Counted from the first letter of the stretch, positions 22,287 through 36,900 are shown. The stretch: 64,000 nt of DNA from Diphasiastrum complanatum (GCA_029204225.1 CM055094.1:27512107-27576106); one strand, 5' to 3'. A program made the numbers and translations. The notes: generated from the letters alone by a model not told the origin.

Positions 22287-25200
22287 ATGGGCAAGCGCAA
22301 ACGGTTGGAAGAGGAGGATGGGCATAAGCCATTGGCTGGGGATATCCTGCCCTCACAGATAAAGAACAAGCAGAAGAGGTCGGAGGCATCAGCCAAGGTA
22401 AAGTTAGAGAAGAAGAAGGCTAAGAAGCAGCGGATCGAGTCCCGCAACAAAGCTGAGAAACAAGCCTTTGAACTTGGAGAAATTGTGAGAACTAACCTAA
22501 ACACTCCTTAAGGCTCTGTGGTCGTTCCATATTTCTGCTTCCATTTATGGTCCTTCACAGTATGCATGCTCTTTTTGTTTGTTATAGTCTCACAAATGCC
22601 ATGTATAGAGATGCAGAATGTAGCAACTATATTAAACCTTTTATAGATTCTGTGACAGTCTTTGCAGTGTCTTTTGAGAATAAATTTAAAGGTGTCGATC
22701 TATCCATCTTGTGAACATATGATCCCCCAAATTGGGTGGATTGGGTCAAGCATTCTTTGAACAATCATCAATTTGATGAGATGGTACTTGTTAAAAGTGG
22801 TTTGGGACTGGGTCAGAGCAGATTTACCTGACTGTCAAGTTGCATTTTCCCTGGAATGAATATCTAAGGACTTAAAATACGAAATGAGTATAGCTGAGGG
22901 GGCTAAAGTTGGCATTTACCGTATAGAAGAAATACAGTACTGGGAATCAGTAATTTTCCAAATGTTTTTACATCAGTGCTTTATCTTTAGCAATTTTACA
23001 TTCTTTTTTTTTATTATCTGAAATTTTAAAGAAGATTGGCAAAGGATGCTGGAGAATTGATGCACGAGAATTGTAGTACTATAAGAAGTTCTGTCAAATC
23101 TAGTCACAATCTGCTATTTCTTTCTTGTTATTTTTGCAGCCCTTGCCCAGGAAAATCCCACGCACCATTGAAAACACTCGAGAAGTTGACGAGACAATAG
23201 CTCAACCTGATGATGATGAGGTACTGGCCTTACAATGAGTTCTTAGTAACATTCGTCTGTATTCTCAAATCAAGTCCAATTTTTTTTCTTCTATAGAGTT
23301 TTTGAACATGCCTTGCAGCATATTTAGTCTAGGAAGGTTGGTTTATTTTGTATCATTTCCAGAAATTTTTACATGTATTTGTACCTAAGGAAGCGGGTCC
23401 TGGACGCATGTCCGCGTCCTGACGTGGACGCCTCAGAGGTGCGTCTAGGGGTGGACGTGTCCACCTTTTTTTTTTAAAAAAAATTTAAATTTTTTTTAGT
23501 GTTAATTAGGGCTAATTTTTTTTTTAAAAATTAAAAAAAAAATGGACACGTCCAACCCCGCGTTTGGGGGTCGGACGCCGGACACGGACGCGGATTGCCC
23601 GCGTCCGGCCCGGACCCTCATCTCTGAAATTTTGTACCATAGTTGCAGCGAATCGCGATTCGCGAACCACGAATTCGAGAATCACGATTCTGAGCCGCGA
23701 ATCGTCAAAAATTTAAATTATTTTATTTTATTTTTGGAAAAATAGCTTATGGCTGAAATTTTTTCAGGGGCGCAATGGTCAAACCAGCGTTTTGCCTCCC
23801 AGAAGTGCAGTAGATAGGGCACAAATAGATAAAAGTCGGTAGCTATTTGGTAATTTTGGTTGTTATTTGCTCTGGTTCTCAGTAATTGTTAATGGCAAAT
23901 GCTACAGTTTGGGCTATCAAGATGATCACTTTTGCAATCATTTCACTGGAGATGTGAGTGCAATGTGCATACAGTTGGGGGCATAAATATTGGGCCCTTA
24001 TCGACGTGCATTTGGACCCCATCTTTATCTAGGGGGGGTGCAGGGGGGGGCAGCGCCCCCTTGCTATTGTCGTCGGGGGGTCCAGGGGGGGTCGGTGACA
24101 GTAGCGAGATACAATTGCTCTACAATTTTGTCTTTGTCCCACTGGAACCAACTGTGATTGTAACAAACAAGCTAGAGGTTAGTTTTGAATTTTTATCCTT
24201 GACAGAAACATGGATTAATGACCTGAACTGGACTATCCTATACTCAAAACAATCGGCAAACTACACGGTAATAATGCTCTTAATCAAAGCTTTCATCTGA
24301 TACCCATATTGCCCAAAAACAGATCCAAAAATAAAAAATGATTCTGGAATTTTTCCAAATCGCAATTTGGACCGAATTTTAAATCACGATTCTGAATCGC
24401 AGTGCATCTATGATTTGTACATTCTCATGTTTTCTTTGTGTGTTGTTATGGTGGCTCCTACAATCATTATGTCGTTATGCCTATTGTTCTATGCTAGATA
24501 CCTTTGAACCATAGTTGCACTGCGTTTCTAGAAACGCGTTTATGGACTTTGGTAGCGTTTCTCAGAAACGTGTTTTGATTATTTTTTTTGGATTTTTGGA
24601 TTGTGGACAATATGGGTATCAAATGAAAGCTCAAATCAAGGGCATTACATGTGTGTAAGTTGCTGAATGTTCCGGGTATAGGATGGTCCAGTTTAGGTGC
24701 ATTAACTCCTAGATTTACGCTTTAGCTCCTTCAATATAAAATCATTAAAAAATTAGAATGTCCCACTACCTATCCGTCATGATCCCTCTTGCCCAGTCCT
24801 AATTTGTTCCCATTGCTAAAAGGCCAATTATTTGTCCTCTAGAAGCTTTATCGAGGATCATTCACAATACACCTTTTTTGTTGCCTTGTCCCTATTTTAT
24901 CTCATTGCCTTGAGGGCTTGAACTTAGCAAACTCATTTTAAATTTGGCAAAATCTCTAAATAGCATTTTGGACACTAGATCAACGTCATTATACCCATTG
25001 TAACATCATAACCAAATGGCCCCCCATTGTAAATAAAAAAAATTATATTATGTTTTTTTTTAATCACGTTTATGAGAAATGCGGGTTTAGGAACGTGTTT
25101 GCCCAGAAACGCGTTTCTGTGCAACTATGTTTTGAACTTTGAACAAGGTTAAATTTTGTCACTAGAATTTGTAGCCTTTGCATGGGTTTTAGCCAGATAT

Positions 25201-26861
25201 ATTTGAACAAGAATACATAAGTTTTAGTAAGTATGTTAGTTACTATCTCTTTAAAATTCATGTTTTTGAGTCCAATGAAAGGAATGAGCATAATATAATT
25301 ATGAGTAACACATCATGTAAGATTATATATATTAGCTCTAGTTCAAGCATTAAAGCACAACAAGTGGTGCGATCATCTCCGTTAATAATATGCTATATTT
25401 AAGCTATGGTGGTGCATTAATTTCCACTCATAATCTGTTATATCTAAGTTGAATCTAAGGCTAAGCTAGCTAGTCCATATCAATCAACCAAGCAATGCTA
25501 GTGAGGGCGCAAGGCCTATATATAGTATTTGAGTGTACGAATTAGAGCCTGTACTCATAAAACCTAACATAGATTTGCCCCAAAGTAAACCTCAGACAAT
25601 GTTATAATTCATAGTCAAGGTACTGTGTTAGGAGTGGTGAACATGAAGTATCCAGCTCAGAAGTTTGTTTGATAAAGGTCAGGCTTAACACCCAACTCTA
25701 TGCTGAATATAGGCTTGATAAATAAGTTGTTTGATGTACTCATGAGTACCTACTGGCAAAGTTGACTTAGAAATGTCGAACTTATCCAAAAGGCGAGTTG
25801 ACTGTGCAGAAACTCCAAATTCACTTTCGAGACAACCCCAGACTCTCTCATAGAGTGCCATCATTGCCAAAATGGTATTTGAAGAAAAACCTAGGTCTTG
25901 CAAACTTTACATAAGCAAGTGCGAACTCCAAGGGAAGGTTCCTTTCTAGATTTAGAGCCACAAAACGTAAGCTTGACTTGCATGCAAATCAATGAGATTA
26001 CTAACTTTTTACTAACATCAATGATCACTTTGATTTAAAAAAAAAAAAGATTCCCCATCAAGTACATGAAAAGATAATGAAAATACTAATTCAAATCGTT
26101 CACGTCAAGCATTTACGTTATAAGTGATTAGGGGTTCAAAATGGGAAACCCCCACCCTTTAAAGGAAATTTTTTTTTTATTATGCAAGACCAATTGGTGA
26201 AAGCCAATTACATACACATGAATGTGGTGTTTGGTAATCCTCGAGATGATTATAGAATTCGATTGGACACGAATGCAACCTTTCTTTCATTCAAATTTGC
26301 AAATCACAAATTTAGACTATTGGGACAATGGAAAATAGACACATAGACATTGGTTTTCAAAAGACTGACATGCAAGAGGAATGGAAGGGAGATTAAGTTC
26401 ATGCAATGGCTTTGGTATGGATCATAGATGCAGTGCGTTTCTAAAACGCGATTCAGGAATTTTCCAAAAAATTTCAGAAACGTTTTTATTTTTATTATTT
26501 TTATTTATTTTTTGGTTTTTTTTTGGGCAATATGGGTGTTAGATGAAAGCTTTGATTAAGAGCATTATTATTGTGTAGTTTGCCTAATGTTTCGGGTGCA
26601 GGATGGTCTAGTTTAGGTGCATTAACTCCCAGGTTTACACTATTGCTCCTTTTAATATAAAAAATTAATAAAAAAACATAATGCCCCAAAATTCTCCCTC
26701 CTCTCTCTCTCTCTCTCATTATCTCTCTTAGATCCAACAAACTAAACAAATTGCTGAATCATGCTGAACAAAAACCATGCTGAATCATTCTGAACCATAC
26801 TGCATCGTGCTGAACCTTACTGAAACATTTTTCAACCATATGGAATCGTTTTTCAACCATA

Positions 26862-26893
<32 letters not shown>

Positions 26894-29800
26894 CACAAAG
26901 AATAGTACTGAATCATGACACTGCTGTGAATAGGATCATCATAATATATAATATTGGGCCACAATGTTACGAGCACGTGACCAGTGTCGAATCTAGAGAA
27001 CACAGAAGGTCAGATACCACAATCAGGGCGTGTCCAGCGTACACGACCAACAGGGCAAGACAGCGTGAGTAGTGTGCCCAAGCACAGTCCATAGCCATGG
27101 CGGGCCTAACACAGTCTAGGGACCCTGTCAGCAGGACAGGGCCCCCAGTTGGGTCCCGACGTGCAGTCGGCCACGTGGCCGACACTTGGCAGTATGCATG
27201 CTATCAGTCCTCACACTGGGCTAGGAGGGGCTTACTCTATATCAGGGAGTAGGCAAGGTTGGGTGGATCAGTTAGTGTTTGCCCTACTGTGGTGTTAGGA
27301 CCTATTACACTGGTATCAGAGCCATCTCCATCTTTGGGAACTAAGTAGCAGCAGTAGAGAAAGCTATCAGAAGATAGGAGATATTTCTCTGATTCTCAGA
27401 AAAGAATAGGGGAGGAAATTTGCTGTAGGATCAGTTTTCAAATCCTTCAATTTGCTGGAAATTTCAGTAGTGTGGAGGCAATTTCCTTGTATAGCTTTAG
27501 CGCTGATAAATCAGCTTTCCTCTCTGATTTTTGAGTGTAGATCACTGTAATCTGAGCGGAAATTCAAGAGGAAAGCAAGAGCAGATCCATCGCTGTATAG
27601 TTAGCCCTCAATTCTGAATTTCGTATGAAATTTTGAGTAGATTAGAGCGAGTTCTAATCTGAAATCCGAGTAGCAGGGCCAGCACTGGACAGGGAAGAGA
27701 AAAGGTGAAGATTCATCCCTGTTTTTAGAGATTTTTCAGAAGTTTGAGCCTCAAACTTTCTTGCTACAGATCAGCGAGCAGGGTGCCATCGAAAATCCAG
27801 AATTTGGAAGTGTTTTTTGGCTTCAAATTTGGTTTTTGACCAACTCAGATGCTGTCAATCAGCGAGGGTAGGCAGCTATCAATCTCAGAGAGTTTTGCAC
27901 TTTTTTGGGTCCTTTGCCTCGTTTTTTGGAGCCCCACGTCTGCAATCAGATCAGCGAGCAACTCTACTCAAGAAACCGGAAACTTTAGTACCATTTTGGA
28001 GCCACAAACTGGGATTTTCCGGGACAGCAGGTCTGCAAATCTGGGTGGAAGATCTGAGAGGGTTCCTCTTCGTATTTTCTTTGGAAGTACAGTCCTCAGA
28101 AACAGCTAAGTCTTCTTTCCCACTTTGTATAGTTATAAATTAGTCTTTTCGACTTTTTTTTGAAAGGAAACGTTAGGCAATCTTTTTCTAGCTCTGAAAA
28201 TGACCACTTCTCCGGGATCTGATCCACCCCTGACAAGAGGCATTGATGAACTAGAAACGGAATCCGTGAGGTTCAGTAAAGGGAAAGAACCAATGGAAGT
28301 TGAAGAACAGGAACAATTCGCCGAAGAACTCGACGAATTGGTTATCAAGGAGCAGTTTCTCCACTTGGTAACAGAAGTGGATGAACTGAAGTTGGCATTA
28401 GCCAATTTCAAGTCCATTGTGGACGACTCGTTCGCTGAACTCAAAGGCTGAGTTCCGCGAAAGGAAGTCTTCCCTCCACTTCTCAGTTGTCCCCTTCTCC
28501 ACTTCCATCAGTTTCGGGTGAGCCTATGTGCTCGCACCCCAGTGTCTTTAAAGTCTTAAAACCTCCTACTTCTATCGGGGAAGAGAAGGATAGAAATGCA
28601 GACATCCTACAAACCTTCCTCAGCAAATGGAAGAACATTCATGCTCTTAAATAGACCCCTGACCATTTGCAAGCTCTAGAGGCCAGTCTTTCCCTAGGGC
28701 CCATGGCCTATAAGTGGTGGTTAAATCTCCAGGAGACCGGGCAGACTCCTCGGTCTTGGAGGCCTTTGAAGAAGCTTTCCTAAGAGAATTCCTACCAGAA
28801 AATGAACTTGATAGAGCCTGGGAAGCCTGGGAGAAAACAGTAATGGACAAGTCCCTAATCCAATATATCTCGCAGTATCGAGAAGCAATTTTAAAAATTA
28901 AAAATATGGATGATTACCAAAAAATCAGGGGATTTGTCCGTGGCCTTAAGGATGAATATAAAGTAGAGGTTGAGAGAAACTCGCCTACTACCCTAGAGCA
29001 AGCTCTCAGATATGCTTAAATCTATGATGATTCAGTGGGTAGGAAGAGGGCAAGACATCAGCCCCTTTCTGAGCAGCCTCCTCAGAAAGACTTTCAATTT
29101 AAAAAGAAATTTTTAAAAAGAAAAAAAGAAGATAAAGTTAAAAGTGAAGCTCCTCAGAAACGCCCTTCACTCATACAGCCCTTAAAACCAGAAGATTTTG
29201 AAAAAGCCTATCCCATTTTGCGTAGATTACAGAGCCCTCAATAAAGTCACAATTAAGAATAAGTACCTTATGCCTCGGGCAGACGAGTTGTTTGATCAAC
29301 TCAACGGGGCTAAGTTTTTCAGTAAAATAGACCTCAGATCAGGATATCATCAAGTCCGTATAAAATCGGAAGATGTCCCGAAAACAGCTTCTAGGACTCG
29401 TCATGGTCATTATGAGTTTAAGGTGGTGCCATTTGGGCTCACAAATGCTCCAGCTACAGTGTCCTCAGACCATATTTGGGTAAGTTTGTAGTCGTATTTT
29501 TAGATGACATCCTTGTCTACAGCAAAACGAGGAAGGAGCATCTAAAACACCTCAGAAAGGTGTTTCGACTACTTAGAAAGCATAAGCTTTATGCTAAAGA
29601 ATCCAAGTGTGAATTCTTCGTTGAAGAAGTAGCTTATTTAGGTCACATTATCTCGGCATATGGGATTAAGATGGACCCCAATAAGGTTAAAGCCATACTC
29701 AATTGGCTGAGACCTCAGAATATTTTAGAACTTCAGATTTTTCTTGGTTCAGCGGGATATTACAGACGATTTGTCAGGAATATGCTCAGATAGCAGTTCC

Positions 29801-32800
29801 CATGACAAATCTTCTTAAGGGGAAGGGAAAGGAGTTCATTTGGGAGTCCGCACATCAGGAGAGCTTTGATGCTCTCAAAACAGCCTTAGCTACAGCACTA
29901 GTTTTAAAAGTCGTCGACCCCAATTAGCCCTTTGTGGTCGAGACAGATGCTAGTGACTTTGCAGTTGGTGTTGTATTAACTCAGGGTGGACGATCAGTTG
30001 CGTTCGAGAGTAAAAAACTCGAGCCAGCTCAGACTAGGTACAGTGCCTATGAAAAGGAACTCTTTTCTATAGTCCATGCCCTTAAGACTTGTAGGCATTA
30101 TTTGTATGGTGCCAACTTTGAGGTCCTGACAGACCATGAAAGTCTCAGATACCTTTGCAATCAACCTGAGCTCAGAGGTCGGAAAGCTCGTTGGGCAGAG
30201 TTGATGCAAGAGTTTGATATGTCTATCAGATATAGACGGGGGAAATTCAATACAGTAGCAGATGCCCTTAGTAGAATGCCTATGATAAACGAGCTGAGTT
30301 TTACTCAGATTCGTAATGAGTTACTCGAATCCTTGAGAGGGAAGTGCCAGCATGATGCATTCTTCTCTACCATCTGGAACTCAGTCCAGAGCAGACAGTT
30401 ACAGACTCCAAAACCAATTCCCGGGGCTGGTGCTAGTTCATCCAAGAATACGGCAGCTTTCGTTGAGGATGATGATGAGTTTGAGTATACGTCAGATGAC
30501 GTTGAGGATTCTTAGCCTGTATTACCCAAGCAAACCCCAGTGGTTGAGGGTCAGTTGACTCAAGGATTCAAATGGAAACAATATTTTATTCAGGATGAGT
30601 ACTTGCTCTATAGAGATAGAGTATGTGTCCCCAATTCAGAGGATTATAGGCAGCAGGTCCTATATGAGTGTCATGACAATCCTAGTGCAGGGCACCCAGG
30701 CATTCAGAAGACCTATGAGCTTCTTCGTAGGCAATTTTTCTGGCCCAATATGAAAAAGGACGTCCAACAATATGTAACCAGTTGCCAGAAAGGTCAAGTA
30801 AATAAAGCAGAGCGTTTAAAGGCAGGAGGGTTGTTACAGCCCTTAGATATACCAGCTGGTAAATGGGAGAGTATCTGTTGAAGAGTAATGCCTATTTTAC
30901 CCCTTTGGCTAAGCACTAGTTAAGTTGTAAGCTGTACATAACTCATGGGGCATGTTTTAATTAAATGCATGAGACCCCCCTTAATGTAAGTTGAGTAAAT
31001 TAGTGCAAGTGGCCCACTTGGCCAAGTAGCTCACTCCTATGGTAGACTTTCCATGCATGTAAAGGAGGTGCTTGCCTCACAAGGGATTTGGAGGACCCAC
31101 ACCCTCCTCTCTCTCTCTAGCAATTCATTTCTTCTTCTAACTTTTGAGTTGGTGAGGTGCTTATGCAATTCTCCTTGTGTGATGTTTTCCATAGCTATGT
31201 TTCTCAAGCTTTCATAGTTGATCTCGTATTGAAGTTAAGATACTCCATAGCTGGGTCTTGCAAATCATCATGGTATCAGAGCAGGGTTGTCTAGCCTGTG
31301 AGTCTGTGAGTGAGAGAAACTTCAGTGCTTAGATTCTTGAGAAGATTCTCATCTTCTACAAGCACCTCAATCTTGAAAGAGGGAGCTTTTGATCTACAGG
31401 TGTCAGATCAGGTTGAGTCTTGCACTGTTGGAGAGCTATTGGCAAGGGGAGTAGGATGATGCAAAAACTTTCTAAATCTGGCTAAGTTTTGGGGAGTCTT
31501 TCTGGAGGAGCTTACACAAAAGTAGGGCGCACTTTCTGTAGGGGCTTCTGGTTTATGTTCCAGTGGGGCCTAGTGCTTGTGCTAGTGAGGCCATACCAAG
31601 TGGCAAAGACAAAAGCAGGTGTTGAAGGGTTGCCTTGAAGTGGCTACATACCCTAGTTTGGGGTCAAACCCTTGTTGCTAGAAGTTGTTTCTTTTCTGAT
31701 CTTTTTCAGGTTGAGCTTCTGTTTGAGCACAGATTATAGCATGGCTAGTCTTGGGGAGAGTTTGCTGGGTGAATCCAACAAATTAGATGGCACAACTACA
31801 GAGTGTGGAAGTTCAAGATGGCTAATATCTTGATGGACAAGAATTGCTGGGAGGTGATGGCAGGTATGGAGCCTGTACCAACATCTGATCCTGAATTGAA
31901 GGACTACATGAACAGGAGACAGAAAGCTCATAGGATAATCAATCTTTCTGTCAAGGACAATATTATTCCTCACATTTGCAATGCAAGGGATGCAGCGGAT
32001 GCTTGGACTATTTTGAAGTCTATGTTTGAAACAGTGGATTCAGCCAAGCTGGTGTATTTGCAAAACAGGTTACATACTCTCAAGATGAAAGCAGGTGCAA
32101 CAATTGGTGATCATATCACAAAGTTCAAGGACCTAATGGACCAGCTTGCCTCAGTCGGAGAGAAAGTAAGTGCAAGAGTATTGTCCCCATAGTCTTGAAC
32201 AGCTTGTCATTCAACTATCAAGACTATGTAATGTCCCTTTCTGCTAGGGAGAAACTCCCAACCTTTAGGGAGTTATGTGGTCTTCTTTTACAGGAGGAGA
32301 TGAGAAGGAAGAATCTTTCTGAAAGGGAAGATAATCCAAAACATGCATTTGCTTTTAAGAAGAAGCAAAACTTTTAGAAGAAAGGCAAAGGCAAAAGAAG
32401 AACTTAAAGCAAAGCTTGGAGCAGCAGGTGTCCAAGTTACAGGTTGGAGAGGAGGCACTCGTAAAAGAACTGGCCAGCAAGTCGAGTGCACCGGGCCTGC
32501 TGCTCTCTCTGCCACCCGCATCGATCAAGGGTCTGCTGTCTGGGATTAGGGCATGGAAATTGAAATTTGTGATACGGACGTAGACGGGCGGAACGGAGGT
32601 CACAGGAGTCTCTGCAGGCATGTGGAAATGCATTCTAGGCTCAGACATCACCTGAATCGGTTGCCCACAAGTCATTTTGTGAAAATGGCAAAAATACACA
32701 AGCATTTGGAATGTGGTGTTCAAATCTCACTAGGCGTGCCGTAACGACTGAAACTGACGCCGTAGGAATCACCATGGGCATGAAGAAAGGTGGTCTAGAG

Positions 32801-33913
32801 CCAAACTACGCTCGATTTGGTTGCTACAACTCAATGTCAACACTTGCAAAAAATCAAGCCTATACTTAGCAAATATTGAAAATTGATCGTTTCGCTCTCC
32901 ACGAAGCTCAGATTACTTAGTGGAGATGGCAGATGCTCATTGTGGACCATAATCCAGATTCCATTATTCCATTATTACAATTTACAATTAAATCGAGCAG
33001 TTGATAAAACTTCAAAGTTCAAACTTGAAAGTTGAAACACAAATTACAAGTAACAATATTGAGTACTTAAATGTCATGGATCATTGAGTCGTGGCATGAG
33101 CACGTAAATTTCATGAGTTATAAGAGTTCTAAGTCAAGTGTCAAGATTCAACTATTAGGAACTAGGGCTCCCATAGTGACTACTATCATTGTACTGCTGC
33201 CTGCTCACCCCTCCATAATGGATGGAGTATGTGAGCCATGGCATGCAAGGGATGATGGAACCAATCCCATATGCTTGCTAGAGGCGCTGGATCTCCTCCA
33301 GCCTGTAACATTTGAATGATGAGCCATACTTACTTGAAAAGTCAATGAAAATGTAGCCAAAGATTCATGAATCCAAATCAAAAAATTTCAAATGCCAAAG
33401 TTGAAACTTTACACTTCAAAATAAACTTCCAAAATGTGAAGGGAGTCAAGAGTCAACATAATATAGAGTATTATAATACCTCTTCGGGCTGATAGTCGTG
33501 CATCTCTATAGTTGCTCGCCCAACCTGTTCATGATCTCAGATAGAAGGCCCAACGTGCAGCCCTCAATTGTAGTAGCATTTGAGTTGTGTGGCGAGCGAA
33601 ATCAATCAACAAAACTTTTTGGTAAGTTTAGGCTTATTTTCTCGAAAGTGATTACATTGAGCTGTAGGCAACGAAATCGAACAATCTTTGATTCTAGACC
33701 ATCTTTCTTCATGCCCACGGTTATTCCTACATTGTCAGTTTCAGCCGTTATGACAAGCCTAGCAAGATTTGAACGCCACACTTTAAATGCATGTGTATTT
33801 TTGCCATTTTCATGAACTGATCTGTGGGCATCCGATAGAGGTGATGTCTGAGCCTAGGCTGCATACCTACATGCCTAGGGAGTATTCAACAATCTCCTTC
33901 ATTTGCTTCTTCA

Positions 33914-33970
<57 letters not shown>

Positions 33971-36900
33971 GCGCGCACGCGCACACAGGCACACATATTA
34001 TGATATTCCCTGGAGTCTTGCTGTAAGACGACAAGCCATTCTAAATTTTATACTTAACAGAATCCAACAGGGATTGATGCACCTAAACTGGACCACATTG
34101 TACCCGAAACATTCAGCAACCTACATAAAATTACCACCCTTAATTAATGCTTTAATTCATAACCAATTGCCCACCAAAAAAGAAAACGTTTTTGAGAAAT
34201 GCTGCGCTAAAAGAAACGCTTTTCTGGACGTGTTTCTGGAAACGCTCAACAACTGTGCTTGAAACATTAGTTATATGTCACTTCACAATGAATTTGAAGT
34301 TGCAAGTTGTAAGCTCGAAGTTGTAACCATTTTCAATCCTTGCATCTAAGATCTACTAGTTGGGTTGTTGCGTCATATAGGAGGATTCATAGAGAGGCTA
34401 CAAGCCCTCGTGCTCTCGAGGACAAGGAATTTTTTGGGTTCTCAAATTTAGAGACCTTTGAGAAAGAGGACTTCATAGAGGAAGAAGAGGAGGATTAAAA
34501 TGTTGAATCGTCTTATCATGAGGATGGCTCCAACAGCCATGATAATGATGATGAGATGGAGCCTATGGCTGAACGAGAGCTTCCAAGGAGGTCTAGAAGG
34601 AGATTCTAGGATCATGGATGATAGAATTGGAATTTTGATTTTAGGCGATAACTATTTCATGGTTCATCCTACATCTCTAAATTCATTTCAAGTCCTAACA
34701 TCTAAGTCAGGACTCTTGACATTTATGTGGGGCCCTTCCTAGAGGAGCAATGACAACTTGACATTGTACATATTATGTTTATTGACTGCAGGGAGTTTGT
34801 TTACTACTGGCCAGGATCATTGGTAGCCACGGGTTAGATCTTTTCTTCCCTAGATCAGTGGAAAATGCCAAGGGCAGCAGTTGCCTATTTTCATGTGGTC
34901 GCTGGCCAGATTGCTGTAGGAAAACATCTCACTAGGTTTGAAGAAGGAACATTTTTTCTTGACAAAAATCTTTTAAGAAGAAGAACCAACAAAGATTATG
35001 TGGAACCGTCAAAATTTTGAAGAACCAACAAATATTTAGTAGAACCATCGAAATTTCGAAGAACCAACAAAGATTTTGTGGAATTGGCAGAATTTTGAAG
35101 AATTTATTAATTTTGTGGAATCGACGATTTTTTACAAATATTGTGGAAACAACAAATTTTTTGAACAACAAGATATTGCGAAATCAACAAAAATATCATT
35201 AAATCATTATTGTTACACAATGGCAAGTTTGAATGATGCAGTATTATTAGAGGCTAGTAAACTTGATGGTACGAGTTTTGGCATCTGGAAATTTAAGATG
35301 CAAAATATTCTCATGGATCGAGAATCATAGATCCAGCGGTACCAGGATCCGCGGATCCCGGTACCGCGGATCCATACTGATCCGCGGTAGCACAATATAT
35401 ATTATTTTGTAATATATAATATTTTTTAATATTTAATATATTAATATTTTCTTTTCTAACCTAATCCCCCCCCCTCGGTTTATCTCTCTCCCTGCCCGTC
35501 GCCCTACTCTCCGCGCCCTCCTATTGCTATTTCGGCCTTTATTGTGGTTTTCAAGCCTTCCGACTCCTATCGCACCCACAGAGATCTCTGCCTTCTTTCC
35601 CCAGTCCTTTCTACAGAGATGGTGCATTCCAACCTTGCCGATCTGTGGGACGAGGTGGACATTGTCAGGCGGGTTCCCGACAAGTCTAACAAGTCCGGTG
35701 CAAGGATAGTGCGCTGTCGATATTGCCTGATCGAGTTCGTTGCCACCCTCACTCGCCTTAAAGGCCACCTACTCGGCGCACGCGCGAGAGATGGTGGCAC
35801 ACTGAATGCTGCCCCCTGTGCCAACATGTCCGTTCCCGTCAGGCAGCGACTTTTGGATACCTACAAGCCACGTCTTGTGGCGGGGGAGAACACCATTTCA
35901 GAGGGTGTTCTTCGGTTTTGCACCGCTCCTTACGTGGTTGACCCCGAGTTGCTGCCTGCTTGGCTGGCACGCACGAGGAGAGGGAGTGCATCCTCGTCCA
36001 GTCCCTTTGCCCCTCATCCCTCTCAAATAGTTCCGCCTCACGCACCCCCATCTGCACCCATTCCGGTGGATCCTGTCCCACCGCGTCCGCCAGTTGCCAC
36101 TGTGGTTCCACCACCACCTATTGTTGCTCGCACTCCCCCAGTTTACGACTTTCTCATGGACTCTCCGCCTCCCGAGCAGGAGCAGGCCCCGGATGCCAGT
36201 GACGAGGCCTTCCAGGATGTTGAGGAGATCCCTTCCTTCCTCCCTTCACATCCGGATGACCTCCCTACCCAGCAGTTTTCGTATCCCATGCCAGATGTCC
36301 ACCCTCCACCAGTGTACCCCACTTACGCTGCTGCACCCATCCCGGCCAGTGCATCCCACTCTCCCCATTCCACGTCTACAGCTGATGCATCCACTAGTGC
36401 CCAGCCTGTCGCTTCATCATCCATTCCCGTCACGTTTGGTGCACCGTGCTGGAGGTCCGCTACCCGTCACCCAGCTGGGAGAGTTCTTAGGCAGCAGAGC
36501 ATTCGCGGCGCGCATCAGCCGCACATGGATAGAGAGGCCACACAGGCCGTGGCCAGCCTGATTTATGAGCTGAACCTTCCATTTGCCATCACGGACTCCA
36601 AGCCCTTCAGAAGGGCCTTCCGCCTTGCACAGTCTGTCAGCCCTAGCTGGAGAGTCCCTAGTTCAGAGGTTGTCCGCACACACATGCTGAGGGATAGGGT
36701 CGAGTCATTGTCTAGAGAGATGGAGCCTCTACGTCGCCACTGGGCCACTTACGGTTGCAGCATCATGTCCGATGGCTGGACTGATGTCAGGAGGAGGCCG
36801 ATCCTCAACATATTGGTCTCCAGCTGCATGGGCACACAATTTTTGAGGGCAGTGGATTGCAGCAGGGGGGGAGAGTCATATTTGCAGAGTTCATGTTTGA

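Larger units (their letters stand above)
26965..30875 (+). mobile_element. Ty3/gypsy chromovirus copy 1, truncated and internally deleted
   Basis: The 5' LTR (26965-27309), a primer site (27311) and a decayed gag-pol belong to the same family as the full copy at 37045-43345. The frame runs from gag (28200) through RT (29230-29790), RNase H (29934-30510) and the integrase HHCC region, and breaks off at 30875 inside the integrase where a copia LTR begins. The part between gag FEKA and [10 protein letters not shown], including the zinc knuckle, protease and RT N-terminus, is absent. Several CAG/CAA codons of the other copy are TAG/TAA here (near 28653, 29018 and 29926). Confidence 0.85.

Noticed and set aside
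27817-28143. Short ORFs in the gypsy leader as genes
   Set aside because: They lie between the LTR and gag of the retrotransposon and show no conserved product.
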